DNA of 64,000 bases from Anisodus tanguticus (Eukaryota > Streptophyta > Magnoliopsida > Solanales > Solanaceae): assembly GCA_034509755.1 (NCBI GenBank), contig CM067552.1, forward strand, positions 20,580,753 to 20,644,752. The letters run 5' to 3'. The translations under genes and the position numbers were made by a program. Positions within the stretch are counted from its first letter, which is position 1, and each line of letters starts with the position of its first letter. The notes beneath the pieces are model-generated. The model ran no database searches. It had not been told where the DNA came from and saw only the letters and a program-made list of their open reading frames with translations. Below are positions 34,304 through 44,770 of this stretch, one piece after another.

Positions 34304-36935
34304 TGTCACACCCCAAATCGGAGGGGCGTGGCCGGCACCATGTGCCTTACTTGCCCGAGCGTACCCATCTGTAATACTGAATATGCAAAACTCATATTGT
34401 GGCTAACAAGGCTGAGTCACATCATAAGATGGAACTCTGTAAGATAGCAAGGTTATATGAAATAAAACTGGAGCCATCTAGCTCATCAACAAAGAGGATT
34501 TAAGACAAACACATGTATATAAAAATGGATCATCAAGGCCACCATGTATTCTATAACAACAAAACAACTAAGGCCGGCAAGACCAACATAAACTTCTAAA
34601 CAACATCTAGGCCTACAAGGCCGTACCGTGAAAACTGGATAGCACAAGACATATCTACAAGCCTCTAGAAAAGATCAAGTGTAATGTAGTGGGGAAAAGG
34701 CCCCGACCTACCCTATAAACAACTCAAAAAGTACTCTAGACTCTGGACCTGGAAACTCCAAATGATTTGGAGCTTACCAATTAGCTGAACTCTGTAGTGC
34801 CTACTGTAGAGGCCTGTCTAACTGTCCCTTAGAACATGCACGTATGAAACATAGTTCCCCGGCAAGGGGCCGTTAGTATGAATAGATGTACAAAATATGT
34901 AAAGAGACTGAAGAACTTAAAGCTGAACTAAAACTGTAGGCGTAATAGATAAACATATCTGAGAGATATAAGGAAAATCTGAGGATGTACTTACTTGTTC
35001 CCTACTCACATCATAGAGTAATATCAACAACGTACCAGGCCCTATCGGGGCTCTATAGATAAGTATAACTTACCAAGCCTTAAGTGAGACTCTATGGAAA
35101 TATCACAAGTCACACCGGGCCATTAAGGGCTCTGTGGTGTACGCAGCGTACCAGGCCCTAGTGAGGATCTGTGGGATAAATATCATATACCAGGCCATAG
35201 CGAGGCTATGTGGGATAAATATAATGTACCAAGCCATAGTGAGGTTCTATGGGATAAATATAATGTACCAAGCCATAGTGAGGCTCTGTGGGATAAATAT
35301 ATGATGTACCAAGACATTTATAAGCTCCGTGGAATAATCAACAAGGTGCCAAATAATAAAACATATCTCAAAGCAATAAACAGTTGTCATCAACCAAGGA
35401 CTGAATTCGTAAGATCTATATAAACTCAACTAATGAGGAGAATATGCTCTAGGGCAGAAAGTATTCCCGACAAGGGACAAACAATAGCATCTCAATGATA
35501 TCTAAATATGAGGCACTAGCTAGTTATAAACTCGTCTCTTGTACATCTCTAACGAGTACCATTTTAGGTACGGATTCATGCTATAGAAAGATGGGATAGC
35601 CATTACATACCTTTAATTCCGAACCTCTACTAACGATATTCAGATTAGCCACCTCTACACCTTAATCTATAAGAAATGACGATAACACTAATATTAGCTA
35701 CAAGAAGATGCAACAATAACACATCGAGCGGCAGGATCACAATACGATTAACTAAATGGTGTTTCTTCTTACCCTTTATCTCCTCAAGCTCACAATTACA
35801 ACAAGAACACATACAAATCATCAAATCCATATCTCCAGTAGCTTAACATAACAAAAATAGTCCCAGAACTACAACACAATAACACCCATTAACTAGTTTA
35901 TGATTTCCGATCGCCATCTCATAAGTTCTCATTAAATACATACCATAGATGCTCATACGATCTAGTAGAAGGTTGCAGATGATGGATCACACCTTGGTTC
36001 CCCTTTTTCAAGCTTCCCATAACTTTACTTCACTACGAAGTAACCTTCGATCCACAAAACTAGAGAAGTGTTGCTGCTCTAAAAATAAAAATATTGTTGT
36101 CTCTAACCACATCAAATCACCTTGTTGTATATCTAGTGTTTTATATATATATATATTGCTGTATATAGTCACGTTGTGGTTGTAGTGTGTGTATATATAT
36201 ATGTTGCTACCTATTTGGTCATGTTATCCCTTCTTATGAAAACAAGACAAAATTATAATCTTGAATATTTAGTCATATAGGTCTATGGGGTCCACACCAC
36301 ATGTCAGCTTCTTCTCATGCCACACATCCTTACAACATGAGCCATAAATGCGTTCTTTGTCATGGTTCCATGTGGCCCATGTCAATGATGACTTTTTGTC
36401 ACTTTGTTTCTTAATTAAGTCAAAATGTCTTTCTCTTTAATTATTAAATAATTCTTTGTTCTCAATTCACTAAAATTTAATCACTTTTCACACACTTTAT
36501 ATACTCATTATCATTTGATATAATATTAGTTCATGACCTCTTTTGGCACACACAAAATATTATTTTCAATCCCAATCGTCACATTTTAAGTCGTAAATCA
36601 TTTTGGAACTTCGTCCTTCTATTCACCGAGCTCTTGATCCGCATACTTGATTATGACAAAAAGTTTCTCGGGGTTTGGGTCTATTTACATACAATATAGC
36701 CTAAAAGTATGAGATGTTGTAGAAACTTAACGTTTAAGACCACGAGATGTAACATAAGTCATCGTAGTCTAGTTAGACCATCTACACACACAAACAAATA
36801 CAAGGGTGTGAGGTGTTACATGTTTGGCCTCAACTTTAGTTTTAAACTATTACTAATCTTGTACGAATTTGTATCCTTCCCGGATAACTTAACTTATGAC
36901 GATGTAATCTAATGCAAAAAACTCAGGGCGTTTCA
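34304..36935 (-). repeat. gypsy LTR on minus strand, about 2.6 kb
   Basis: The plus strand starts TGTCACACCCCAAATCGGAG and ends GGGCGTTTCA, so the LTR reads TGAAACGCCC...GGTGTGACA on the minus strand. A polypurine tract abuts the right end, making this the 3' LTR of a minus-strand element whose body continues rightwards. A TGTAACACCTCACACCC word (minus strand, near 36804-36820) lies 115 bases inside. No target-site copy was identified. Confidence 0.7.
35033..35350. repeat. 39-base tandem repeat inside the LTR
   Basis: TACCAGGCC or TACCAAGCC starts at 35149, 35188, 35227, 35266 and 35307, giving three exact 39-base steps and one of 41. Each copy reads through ATAGTGAGG and GTGGGATAAATAT. Decayed copies lie at 35033-35148. 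Confidence 0.85.
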
Positions 36936-36948
36936 TCCTTTCCCTCTT
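36936..36948 (-). other. polypurine tract of minus-strand gypsy element
   Basis: On the minus strand AAGAGGGAAAGGA directly precedes TGAAACGCCC, the LTR start. Just upstream, AAGGATGAATGTTCCT is like the end of a Tekay polyprotein region in related elements. Confidence 0.65.
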
Positions 36949-38229
36949 AGGAACATTCATCCTTGAATGTAGGGTGTGACTCCTACGCAACTAATCGTAG
37001 GAACATTTCCATTACTTATCTTACTTGTTTATTCTATTGGGTAACTTAATCATACCATGAAGTATACACTTCATAACAATTTATAACAACCTACAATATT
37101 TACTTACAATCTATTTCTCATAATGTATCAACATGATTTATCTTATGGGAAGTACTCTAATCCCATATAGTACCTGAAATACCTTCTCATCAAACCGTTA
37201 TTTCAATCCTAGACTATATCTGAAACGTCCCTTTCTTATCGCTTATCATCTTACTCCTTGTTCTGCTATCATGGCAGTTTTCCACCTCTTCTAAGTTCTT
37301 CTAATCTTTAACTCTTCTAATCTCATTTCGAATATACCAACCTTTTTATAACTTACGAAAATCATCAACTCACTTGTTCTATTGGGCTTAATACCAAGGT
37401 CTACTTATCCTCATAACTTTCTAACTCATTGCCTCTTACCCTTACATCTATACTTAGCTTAGGACTTACATCTCATCCTATTTATCATTTTATCATCCCT
37501 TTTCACTCTTTAAGAACTATTAGTGTAATCCATATATGAGTCGCCAATATCTTTCATCTTAGCAATAGTTTAGAGTCTCTTTAACGATCACTTTCGCTAT
37601 ATGATTCAACTTAAGTAACAACGTACTACTAGTATGGCTCATTTCAACACACAATCCGTTATCACAATTATGTTTTGTGACTCCTCAACCTTTATATGAA
37701 CATTAATCGTAAGCGCCCTTCCTTATTAAATATTATATAACCTATATCATAATGACTTGGGCGCACTAGCACACTTGCTAGCATCCTAGTCTACTCTATG
37801 TCATTCTAGAATCTCAAGTGAGACACTGCACCATTTCTAGCTTCTTTTTTATTCTTATAACTACGCCTTCGGGCCTCGGGGACTTATGAACTAGAAGTTA
37901 TGTTACTAATGGTGTCACTCTCATTTTCGTATACTCAACTATGGCGGCTCTAGCTCCCTGTTTAAAGTCTATATCACTCGGAATACCTATACTTAGTTAT
38001 CTTACTCTTAGAAACTCTCATAAAGACGGAGTAGTTCTAGTGTCTTTGACTCTAGTTCATACACAAGAGTGCACCTATCTTATACTCGCTCGTTTAACCT
38101 TGATTACATAGGTGTATATAATACTATATCAATTCTCCTTACTTATGTTAAGGACATATCAAAACATAAACACTATAGGAAAAAAATAGTCAATGTACCT
38201 ATCATAACATCTGGTGAAGACTCGAGGTC
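36949..38229 (-). pseudogene. degenerate gypsy internal region
   Basis: This lies between the polypurine tract and the gag zinc-knuckle relic, where pol should be. At 1.3 kb it is far too short for a full pol, and I could read no RT, RNase H or integrase motif. Frames are short on both strands. It is best described as a heavily deleted body. Confidence 0.45.
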
Positions 38230-38520
38230 CTATCGACTGGATAAAGCATAAATTCGATTCTGATTACTGCCTGAACTAGAAGCTCCACCTTTCTCTCGAC
38301 CTATACTGGCTAGAGGTTGTAATCTATATCTTGTAGAGTGTACTAAAGCAGAAGATCCTGCTACTGAACCAGTCAACTGTGCAATACCACCTTGTCTCCT
38401 ACTCGGGCAATCCCTCATCGTATGGCCCGGACACCCATATGTATAGAACGCATTAGAGCATGTAGTGAGTCTTACAACAAGTATCACAATAAGGTGGAGG
38501 TATCCTCATTTGGCCTAAAT
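38230..38520 (-). pseudogene. Tekay-like gag zinc-knuckle region
   Basis: The minus-strand frame reads TYGCPGHTMRDCPSRRQGGI, a CCHC knuckle (GH and C preserved, first cysteines displaced by a frame change). AQLTGSVAGSSALVH follows, then NQNRIYALSSR. The end block, NRIYAL, is characteristic of the gag-protease junction of Tekay-type elements. In another frame QMRIPPPYCDTCCKTHYMLQ (about 38440-38510) is the preceding CxxC piece. Confidence 0.75.
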
Positions 38521-38589
38521 TCCTCTGTTGTTGAGACCCGGCAGCCCGCGAGCTTTCACCCAGTCCTGACTAAATCTGAGAAGGAGGAG

Positions 38590-39034
38590 GTGATGTATAT
38601 AAGGAGGGGAAAGTGAGGGTGAGTTGTTCGGAGTTTGGTTGGAAATGGATTGACACGAAAATGGGGGCAAGTGAAGGTTGTCGGGTGGGACGGTTTTGTC
38701 GGGCAATGGGTTTTTGGAGGGGTACACGGGTAGTTTAAGGAGGAAGTGGGCTAAGGTGTTTTGTGGGGTTGTTCTAGACGAGTTGAGGGCTGTATTGGTG
38801 GTTGGTGTATGGTGGTAAGATGGCAGAAATGAATCGGTACAGTAGGTTGACGGTATAGGGATTCGACCGGGACGGTGAGGGAAATGGTTGGGGTGTTAGG
38901 GTGGTTTTGTGATGTTTTGGTTTAAGGCTTTGGGGTGTAAATTGGGGAAGTGTTGTAGGATGTTTTGGTGAAAATAATGAATCAATTTGGACAAGGATTG
39001 GATACGAGGTTGCTAAGGACATGCTCGGGTGCAA
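38590..39034. other. G-rich plus strand segment, unassigned
   Basis: The plus strand is rich in G and T over about 440 bases (GAGGGGAAAGTGAGGGTGAG). The minus strand gives two Pro-rich frames (38515-38727 and 38774-39034, with PPSLSPPY-like and PQPFPSPSRS pieces) that match no family I know. The bias may come from an old Pro-rich coding or leader region; I cannot tell. Confidence 0.4.
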
Positions 39035-39889
39035 ACCAAGTGAGGTAGGCCGAAAGGCCGGATAAAACCTTGGCTTGGGCGTAGTTAGATCAAAAAAGTT
39101 CTAACTAAACTTACACCAAAGGAAACCTTATGTTTAGCTAGATCAAAAAATTTCTAACTAGACTTGCACCAAGGGTTTGACCCACAAAAGGATCGAGGTT
39201 CGGACCACAAAAGGACCGGTGGCATACAAAAGAACCAACTAAATTAACCAACACAAAAGTTGAATAACTTAGCAAAGTTGAGTAAAACTCAAATATATTT
39301 CACATAACTTCCATATATGTTTACATCAACTATATATCCTATTTATACTAGTGCATAGTCCTTTCTAGAGGAGGTAACAAGATAGATATAAAACATGCAC
39401 CTAGGCCAAAATGGGAAAGGGATTACGCTCGGCCGATTGGGAGAAAGGAAAGGCCCAACTCTTCATGTTCCCTAGGCCAACCTTTTGTATCATCCATGTA
39501 GATAAGTGCATGAAATAGTTAGTTCATGAATTACCTCCTTGGAAAACATTGGAAGCTTCTCCTTCTAGCATGTATCTTGACCGAATAGAAAAGGGGAAAT
39601 GCTTCGGCCAACTCTTCATGTCCTCTAGGCCAACCTTTGGTGTCATCCATGTAGATAAGTGCATGAACTAGTTAGTTCATGAATTACCTCCTTGGAATCT
39701 TCTTATTCTAGATGGTTCTTGGCCTTGCCACCTTATTCTATTACATGACATATTAATTATGTCTTAAGGAGAACTAGTAGTTAAGCTAGGAATTAAAAAT
39801 AAGCTAAAAGATAGTGGTCTCAGCCAAGACCTATATAAAAGCTGAAAATAAACATGTTCCTTCTTGGATCTTCACGTCCAATCTTCAAC
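39035..39889 (-). repeat. 3' flank or LTR of Reina-like element
   Basis: This AT-rich non-coding stretch follows the integrase relic on the minus strand and has LTR style, but I did not find its partner. GATCAAAAAAGTTCTAACTA and GATCAAAAAATTTCTAACTA recur at about 39089 and 39141. A 90-base block is duplicated (see 39455-39698). Confidence 0.5.
39455..39698. repeat. tandem duplication, 153-base step
   Basis: The block from CAACTCTTCATGT through TAGGCCAACCTTT, CATCCATGTAGATAAGTGCA and GAATTACCTCCTTGGAA appears at about 39455-39545 and again at 39608-39698 with few differences. Confidence 0.8.
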
Positions 39890-40760
39890 TCAACTCCATA
39901 ATCCATTCCATACTAGGCATGTCACCCTAGGACGGTCAACAATCTTTAGCACTCCGAGTAAATCACCTCGTGGCTCATTTTGGAAGCTTAAGTTCACGAT
40001 CTTTCTTTCATCAATCTCCACTTCTTTAACAACATTTGCTCTCAAATTCTCGTCAATGCCATGCAATCTTACCACTTCCTTCAAAGGTTGGGAGATCAAA
40101 CCGTAGAGTTTGATCATCTTCCCTTTCAAGTCCGCAATATGTGTTGCATCATTGGTCTTGTGATAAGTAATGAAGTGATCCATCTTTGAGAATCTATCCA
40201 CAACCATCATGTTAGAGTCCTTGTCCCATTGTATTCTTGGTAAGCCGAGGATGAAATCCTAGCTCACACCTTCCCATGGTCGCTCCGGGACCGGTAAAGG
40301 AGTATAAAATCCTTTGTGGAAGATACTTTTAGCCTTTTGACAAGTGGAACACCTACTTACCACTCCATATACATCTTTATCCACCCGTGGCTAGTAAACG
40401 TGTTCTTGTAGAATATCCAAAATTTCCACTATCCCAAAATGTCCAGCGTGCCCACGCGATTGTTTGGGGTGCATTTCATCTACAAGTAATTCTCTCACAG
40501 AAAATTTGGGTACACACAATTTGTTCCCTTTAAAAAGGAAACCTTCTACTATGGAATAAGAACTATGACCTTCATTATTACATTCTATCAACTCGGGATC
40601 TCGTTCATAGAATTCCTTTGGAACTTCAAACCCCATAAGTTTCTGTTCAATCACGGAAAACATTACGTACCTCTGGGAAAGTCCTTCCTCCACTATGTTG
40701 GCCTTGGCATATTTATGCCTTGTAGAGAATGTGAAGTTTGCAAGTACGCTACCCACTTAG
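39890..40760 (-). pseudogene. Reina-like integrase, core rearranged
   Basis: From the right, the zinc-binding part reads HPKQSRGHAGHFGIVEIL and then, past a stop, SRCSTCQKAKS. DFILGLPRIQWDKDSN then leads into MMVVDRFSKMDHFITYHKTN and DATHIADL at about 40120-40210. After DATHIADL an unusual run (KGKMIKLYGLISQPLKEVVR) appears. After RLHGIDENLRANV the sequence resembles a C-terminal part, so the segment with the second aspartate and the glutamate of the DDE core is missing. The protein would insert cDNA but cannot work. Confidence 0.75.
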
Positions 40761-41820
40761 CATGCCTTGGATTCAACTTTCTTGGCCCATGTAAATACTT
40801 CAAGAATTCATGATCCGAATATATGACAAAAGGTTTTGGCCTCAAATGATGTTCCCATCGGACCAATGATCTCACAATATAAATATCCTTGTCACAAGTA
40901 TAATAATTGAGTCGTGCACCACCTAATTTTTCACTAAAGAAAGCAATGAGTCGTTTGTCTTGAATCAAGACGGTACCAACACCATTTCCACTAGCATCAC
41001 ATTCCATTTCAAATTGCTTCTCAAGGTTTGGAATAGCTAGAGCCGGTGCTTCACATATCTTTCCCTCCAAGGTTTCCAAAGCTCTTTGTGCTCCTTGGTT
41101 CCATTTAAACTCATCATTTCTGCTTAGTTCAGTGATAGGGTCAGCAAGGGTGCACCAATCTCGAATGAAACGACAAAAAAAAGAAGCCAAACCACGGAAA
41201 CTTCTTACCGCACTTACATTCGTAGGCTCGTGCCAACTTCGTATAGTTTCCACTTTGGGTGGATTCATATGCATGCCCTCAGATGATACAATGTAACCCA
41301 TGAATGGTCGTAGTACCTCGTACATGAACCTTATGAAAGAGATTGGAGCTTTACACAATCCAAATGGCATCACAAGCCACTAGTACAAGCCATACTTGGT
41401 TTTGAAAGTCATCTTCCATTCATCTCCTTCTTGTATCCTCATTTGATGGTAGCCACTTCTCAAATCTATCTTAGAGAGCAATTTGGCCCCACTCAATTCG
41501 TCCAAGAGATAGTCCAATCTCAACATTGGTAACTTGTACTCCACGGTGATGTTATTGGTCGCTCGGCTCTCCATACACATGTGCCAAGTTTTATCTTTCT
41601 TTGGCACCAATAAGGTGGGTATCACACATGGACTAAGGCTCTCTCGGACAAAGCCTTTGTTTATCAATTCTTGCACTTGTCTTTGCGACTCCTTAGCCTC
41701 TTCCGAATTATATCTATAGTCTTTTATTGGCGGTAATCTAAGTGCAAGATCATCCGTCAACACATCTTCCGATTCTTTCAAGAGTTCCTTGGAGTCAGAA
41801 TCTTCAACCGTATCACCCAC
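40693..41820 (-). pseudogene. Reina-like reverse transcriptase and RNase H, catalytic box deleted
   Basis: RT starts with LALRLPPIKDYRY (about 41720-41755), VPKKDKTWHMCMESRATNNI (about 41575-41635), and KLLSKIDLRSGYHQMRIQEG (about 41430-41490, with the motif A aspartate). One in-frame TAG at 41377-41379 replaces the glutamate of the usual GLYEWLVMPFGL. After MPFGLCKAPISFIRFMYEVL and RPFMG the frame goes directly to YIVSSEG. The roughly 55 residues between, which contain the YFDD active site, are deleted in frame. RNase H follows with FEMECDASGNGVGTVL and KPFVIYSDHEFLKYL. The RT stop aside, this is the least decayed gypsy pol in the window. Gag and protease are absent to the right. Confidence 0.85.
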
Positions 41821-41987
41821 AAGACTCTTCTTCTCCTGTTATTACATTAGTCCTCTGCTAGCTGAGGTCTGCCTTGTTAGTCATCTATGTATAACCTATA
41901 TTGAAAATAGGAGTTAAACTCAAAACTCCCTATAACTCGACTCTATGGCACGATTCTAGAATCAGAAGGAAGGGTAACCAAATCTTA
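41821..41987. other. junction between Reina relic and next LTR
   Basis: Short non-coding stretch. The purine-rich words AGAATCAGAAGGAAGGG (41960-41976) may be a decayed polypurine tract of the LTR that starts at 41988, but they are 11 bases away from it. Confidence 0.4.
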
Positions 41988-42289
41988 TGTTACACCTCAT
42001 TATTTTAGGTCAAGTCGTGCCGCCAATTTACACCAGTATCTCGAGGAGGTATGCGACTTTATGGAAGAATAACGATGGTTTAGAACCTTTTTATATAAGT
42101 GTTAGGAAGTATGGAAGTTAAACAAATCAAAGAGGATACGTTTTGCCAAAGTTTGATGAATTGCATTTCTGTATAGTGGGATGTACAGACTTTACATCAA
42201 GGTACGTCCTGTACAATTTTGTCTAAAGAACCGTATCAGTCTTGGAAAAAGTTCAAATTTCTGTTGGGAAGATATGCCCAAGTATACAC

Positions 42290-42320
42290 ACCGTACATAT
42301 TGTATGACCATATGTACGGT
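42290..42320. repeat. perfect 11-base inverted repeat
   Basis: ACCGTACATAT (42290-42300) and its exact complement ATATGTACGGT (42310-42320) are separated by 9 bases. It sits directly next to the microsatellite. Confidence 0.9.
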
Positions 42321-42321
42321 C

Positions 42322-42374
42322 CATACATACATACATACATACATACACACACACACATATATATAATGATATAT

Positions 42375-42430
<56 letters not shown>

Positions 42431-42433
42431 GTA
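42322..42433. repeat. compound microsatellite (CATA)n (CA)n (TA)n
   Basis: The order is CATA repeats, CA repeats, a TATA run, a second CATACA start, a CA run of about 20 units (42379-42414), and a TA run. Frames of 60-90 codons here on both strands are repeat artefacts. It interrupts the gypsy LTR. Confidence 0.95.
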
Positions 42434-43870
42434 CTAACTGTACTTGGCAAGCGTACATTGAGGCGCTGGCCGACCTTTGTGTATTTGAAATATCTTTTAA
42501 GTCTTATTTTAATTTATTTTCGACCAAAATTTTACCTCAACATATACATAAGATCTCCAAACAGTTCCCTTGAGTTTTGAAGTGAAATTAATGTGTTCCT
42601 ACTTGAATCTAACATCCAAGGCTAGCTAAGGTGAAGGATATTCCCTCTTATGGTGTTTTGATGCACATAAGGATTGTTGTGAGCTAGGGTGTGTTTGTAT
42701 TGAAGCTTGGAGTTACTGAATAATGTAAGAACATCACTTCTTTGATTATGTTTGGGGTTTTTCCCATGTTAGTAAGGTTGTTGGATAAGAAAACTACAAG
42801 CTAGAACTTGCAGTGTTTTTATCTTGTTATTACTAATTTGTGATTGGCTGTTTTGGTTGAGTTAAGCTTGAAATTAATTGTTGAATCTTTTTGTTAGTTG
42901 GTAAAAAAGAAAAGGAAGCTAAAAAGTGTTTAAGGTGTTACTTTGATTTTGATTTGCTATTGACAAAATATATGAAGGTCTATGCTTATTAGGTGTTCGA
43001 TCAAATGACTAAATGAAACGATTTGTAGTTGATTGATACGATTTTTACTAGATTCATTCAAATAATATAGATAATCATTCATAGAGCATACAAGACCCTC
43101 GGGAGCTATTGTTAGTCAAGCGACGAAGGTATATAAGACCTACGTTCCTTTCCTTTTGGCATGATCATAGAAAATACATCACAATGTAGTGTGTCCTTGA
43201 AGAAATTCCCACTCTTGATCTTGAAAGAACATTCATACTTCTCTTGAAACATTATATGAATTTATCATTATCTATCTCTTGTCGGTATTACTTCCCATAT
43301 ATCATGATGTTCATTGCTTTGTGGTAAATTCTGAGACATTTATTAGATTGTAACGATTGGTGTACAGGATTTCATAATGACAGGAGGGGGTTAACGACTT
43401 TAGGTCACTCCACCCTATTCATGTTGACGTTCTAATATCTCTCATGCATCATATATATTTATATCTATTTTCTATCGAGCTGCGCTATTGTCGACCGGGT
43501 TGGGCACTTATATGTGCATACCACTGTGGTTAGGTACAATATTACCGAGTCCTATTATGGCCGGGTACATTATAATGAGATTTGCCCCACAGAGAGGCTT
43601 GATACTATATTTCATAGCCTTATAGAGTGGCCTGATTTTACTCCTATACATATGATCATGGTTATGTCAGTTGTACGCCCTCAGTGGTAGTTTTGAGTTT
43701 CAGGATGACTTCTGTATACCGTTTCTTGTATTACATTCTTTATTCATATGCTTTACCTGCCTTACATATTCAGTACATTCTTTCGTAATGACGTCCCTTG
43801 CTGGGGCTCTATGTTTCATGCCTATAGGTACAGATAGACAGATATATGTACCTCTATATTAGGTACTGGA

Positions 43871-44770
43871 GGTCCTTAAGATTATCAAGGATATCACGTT
43901 ATACCTCCAATGCGTGCTTAAAGATGCTGATCCTAAGTCTTGGGCCTGAAATCCTTCATGACTTTCCAAATGTTTTTGAGTGTAAACAACTTCACTCTCT
44001 TATTCATTTCGATTATGCACATTACAATGCATTGAGTGATATTAATCTCTATCATCTAGGTCTTTCTTGTATATCTGGCCTTAAGTTCCACTATCGTTTC
44101 AACTCTTGGTTCTTAATCAACCAACAAATTGTTCCCATACTTAAACCGATAAATTCGAGGTAAATTCCTCTTTTGTTTCTTATATGACATTTTTACCATA
44201 TGCTTTTAGCAATCTCGTAATTGTATATATCTGAAGGATCTTGGATATACCTAATATTTTACCGCTTATCCTCCTTAGCATACCTCTCATTTCATTCACT
44301 ATGGATATTATCTTTAATCGTTGGTCTTTACATCCAGGCTTTATAGCCCTTCATCTAGATCTCTTTATACTAGCATTTCTCATTATTACTTCCTGCTCAA
44401 AATACTTCTTGAGAATTGTTGTCACTCGGCTGTGAGATCAAAGCCTCAAGTGCTAAAATCATTCCTCAATATAAATATTGCATAGTCTGATGGCTCATCC
44501 GGCCTCTCAGCTAATCTTCTTCTAGGGTCCGCATACATCCTTCCTCAATAAAACTTGACTTACCCTTTTTCATAAATTCCAAGTAACTACTCTTGAGCCT
44601 ACATATGCCTTTTTTACTTTGATTACTCTCTAGGCTTCCTTTTCCAAACACCATACGTCTAGTGGTCTTTATCATTACTTTAACCCTTATAAAAGGGAGG
44701 TCACTTACAATTATTCCTTTCTCAATGCTAATACGTACATATTCTTCGACATTCATGGAATATCCACGAA
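43871..44770 (-). other. element-like flank of the satellite array with minus-strand frame
   Basis: Non-LTR sequence next to the array. A minus-strand frame (44511-44798) reads from inside the first array monomer across its left border: VKVALPRLRGYSMNVEEYVR, then RMVFGKGSLESNQSKKGICR and KGKSSFIEEGCMRTLEED. It is open for 95 codons and basic. I do not recognise it. It may be an additional frame of a retroelement or a chance frame. Confidence 0.45.

Larger units (their letters stand above)
41988..43870 (+). repeat. gypsy LTR related to 1679-3050
   Basis: It begins TGTTACACCTCATTATTTTA. Near 43383-43420 it carries the same kind of block as the first LTR (GGAGGGGGTTAACGACTTTA then GGTCACTCC). 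The final part, to GCTGGGGCTCTATGTTTCAT and GTACAGATAGACAGATATAT, resembles Tekay-type LTR ends. No exact terminal CA or primer-binding site was found, so the right border is approximate. Plus-strand frames at 43671-44435 are not coding. Confidence 0.55.

Noticed and set aside
39864..40106. Plus-strand frame opposite the integrase relic
   Set aside because: It is a shadow of the minus-strand integrase, which has clear motifs.
42192..42458. Frames of 61-88 codons across the microsatellite on both strands
   Set aside because: They are made of CA/TA repeats read as CVCVCV or HTHTHT and are not genes.
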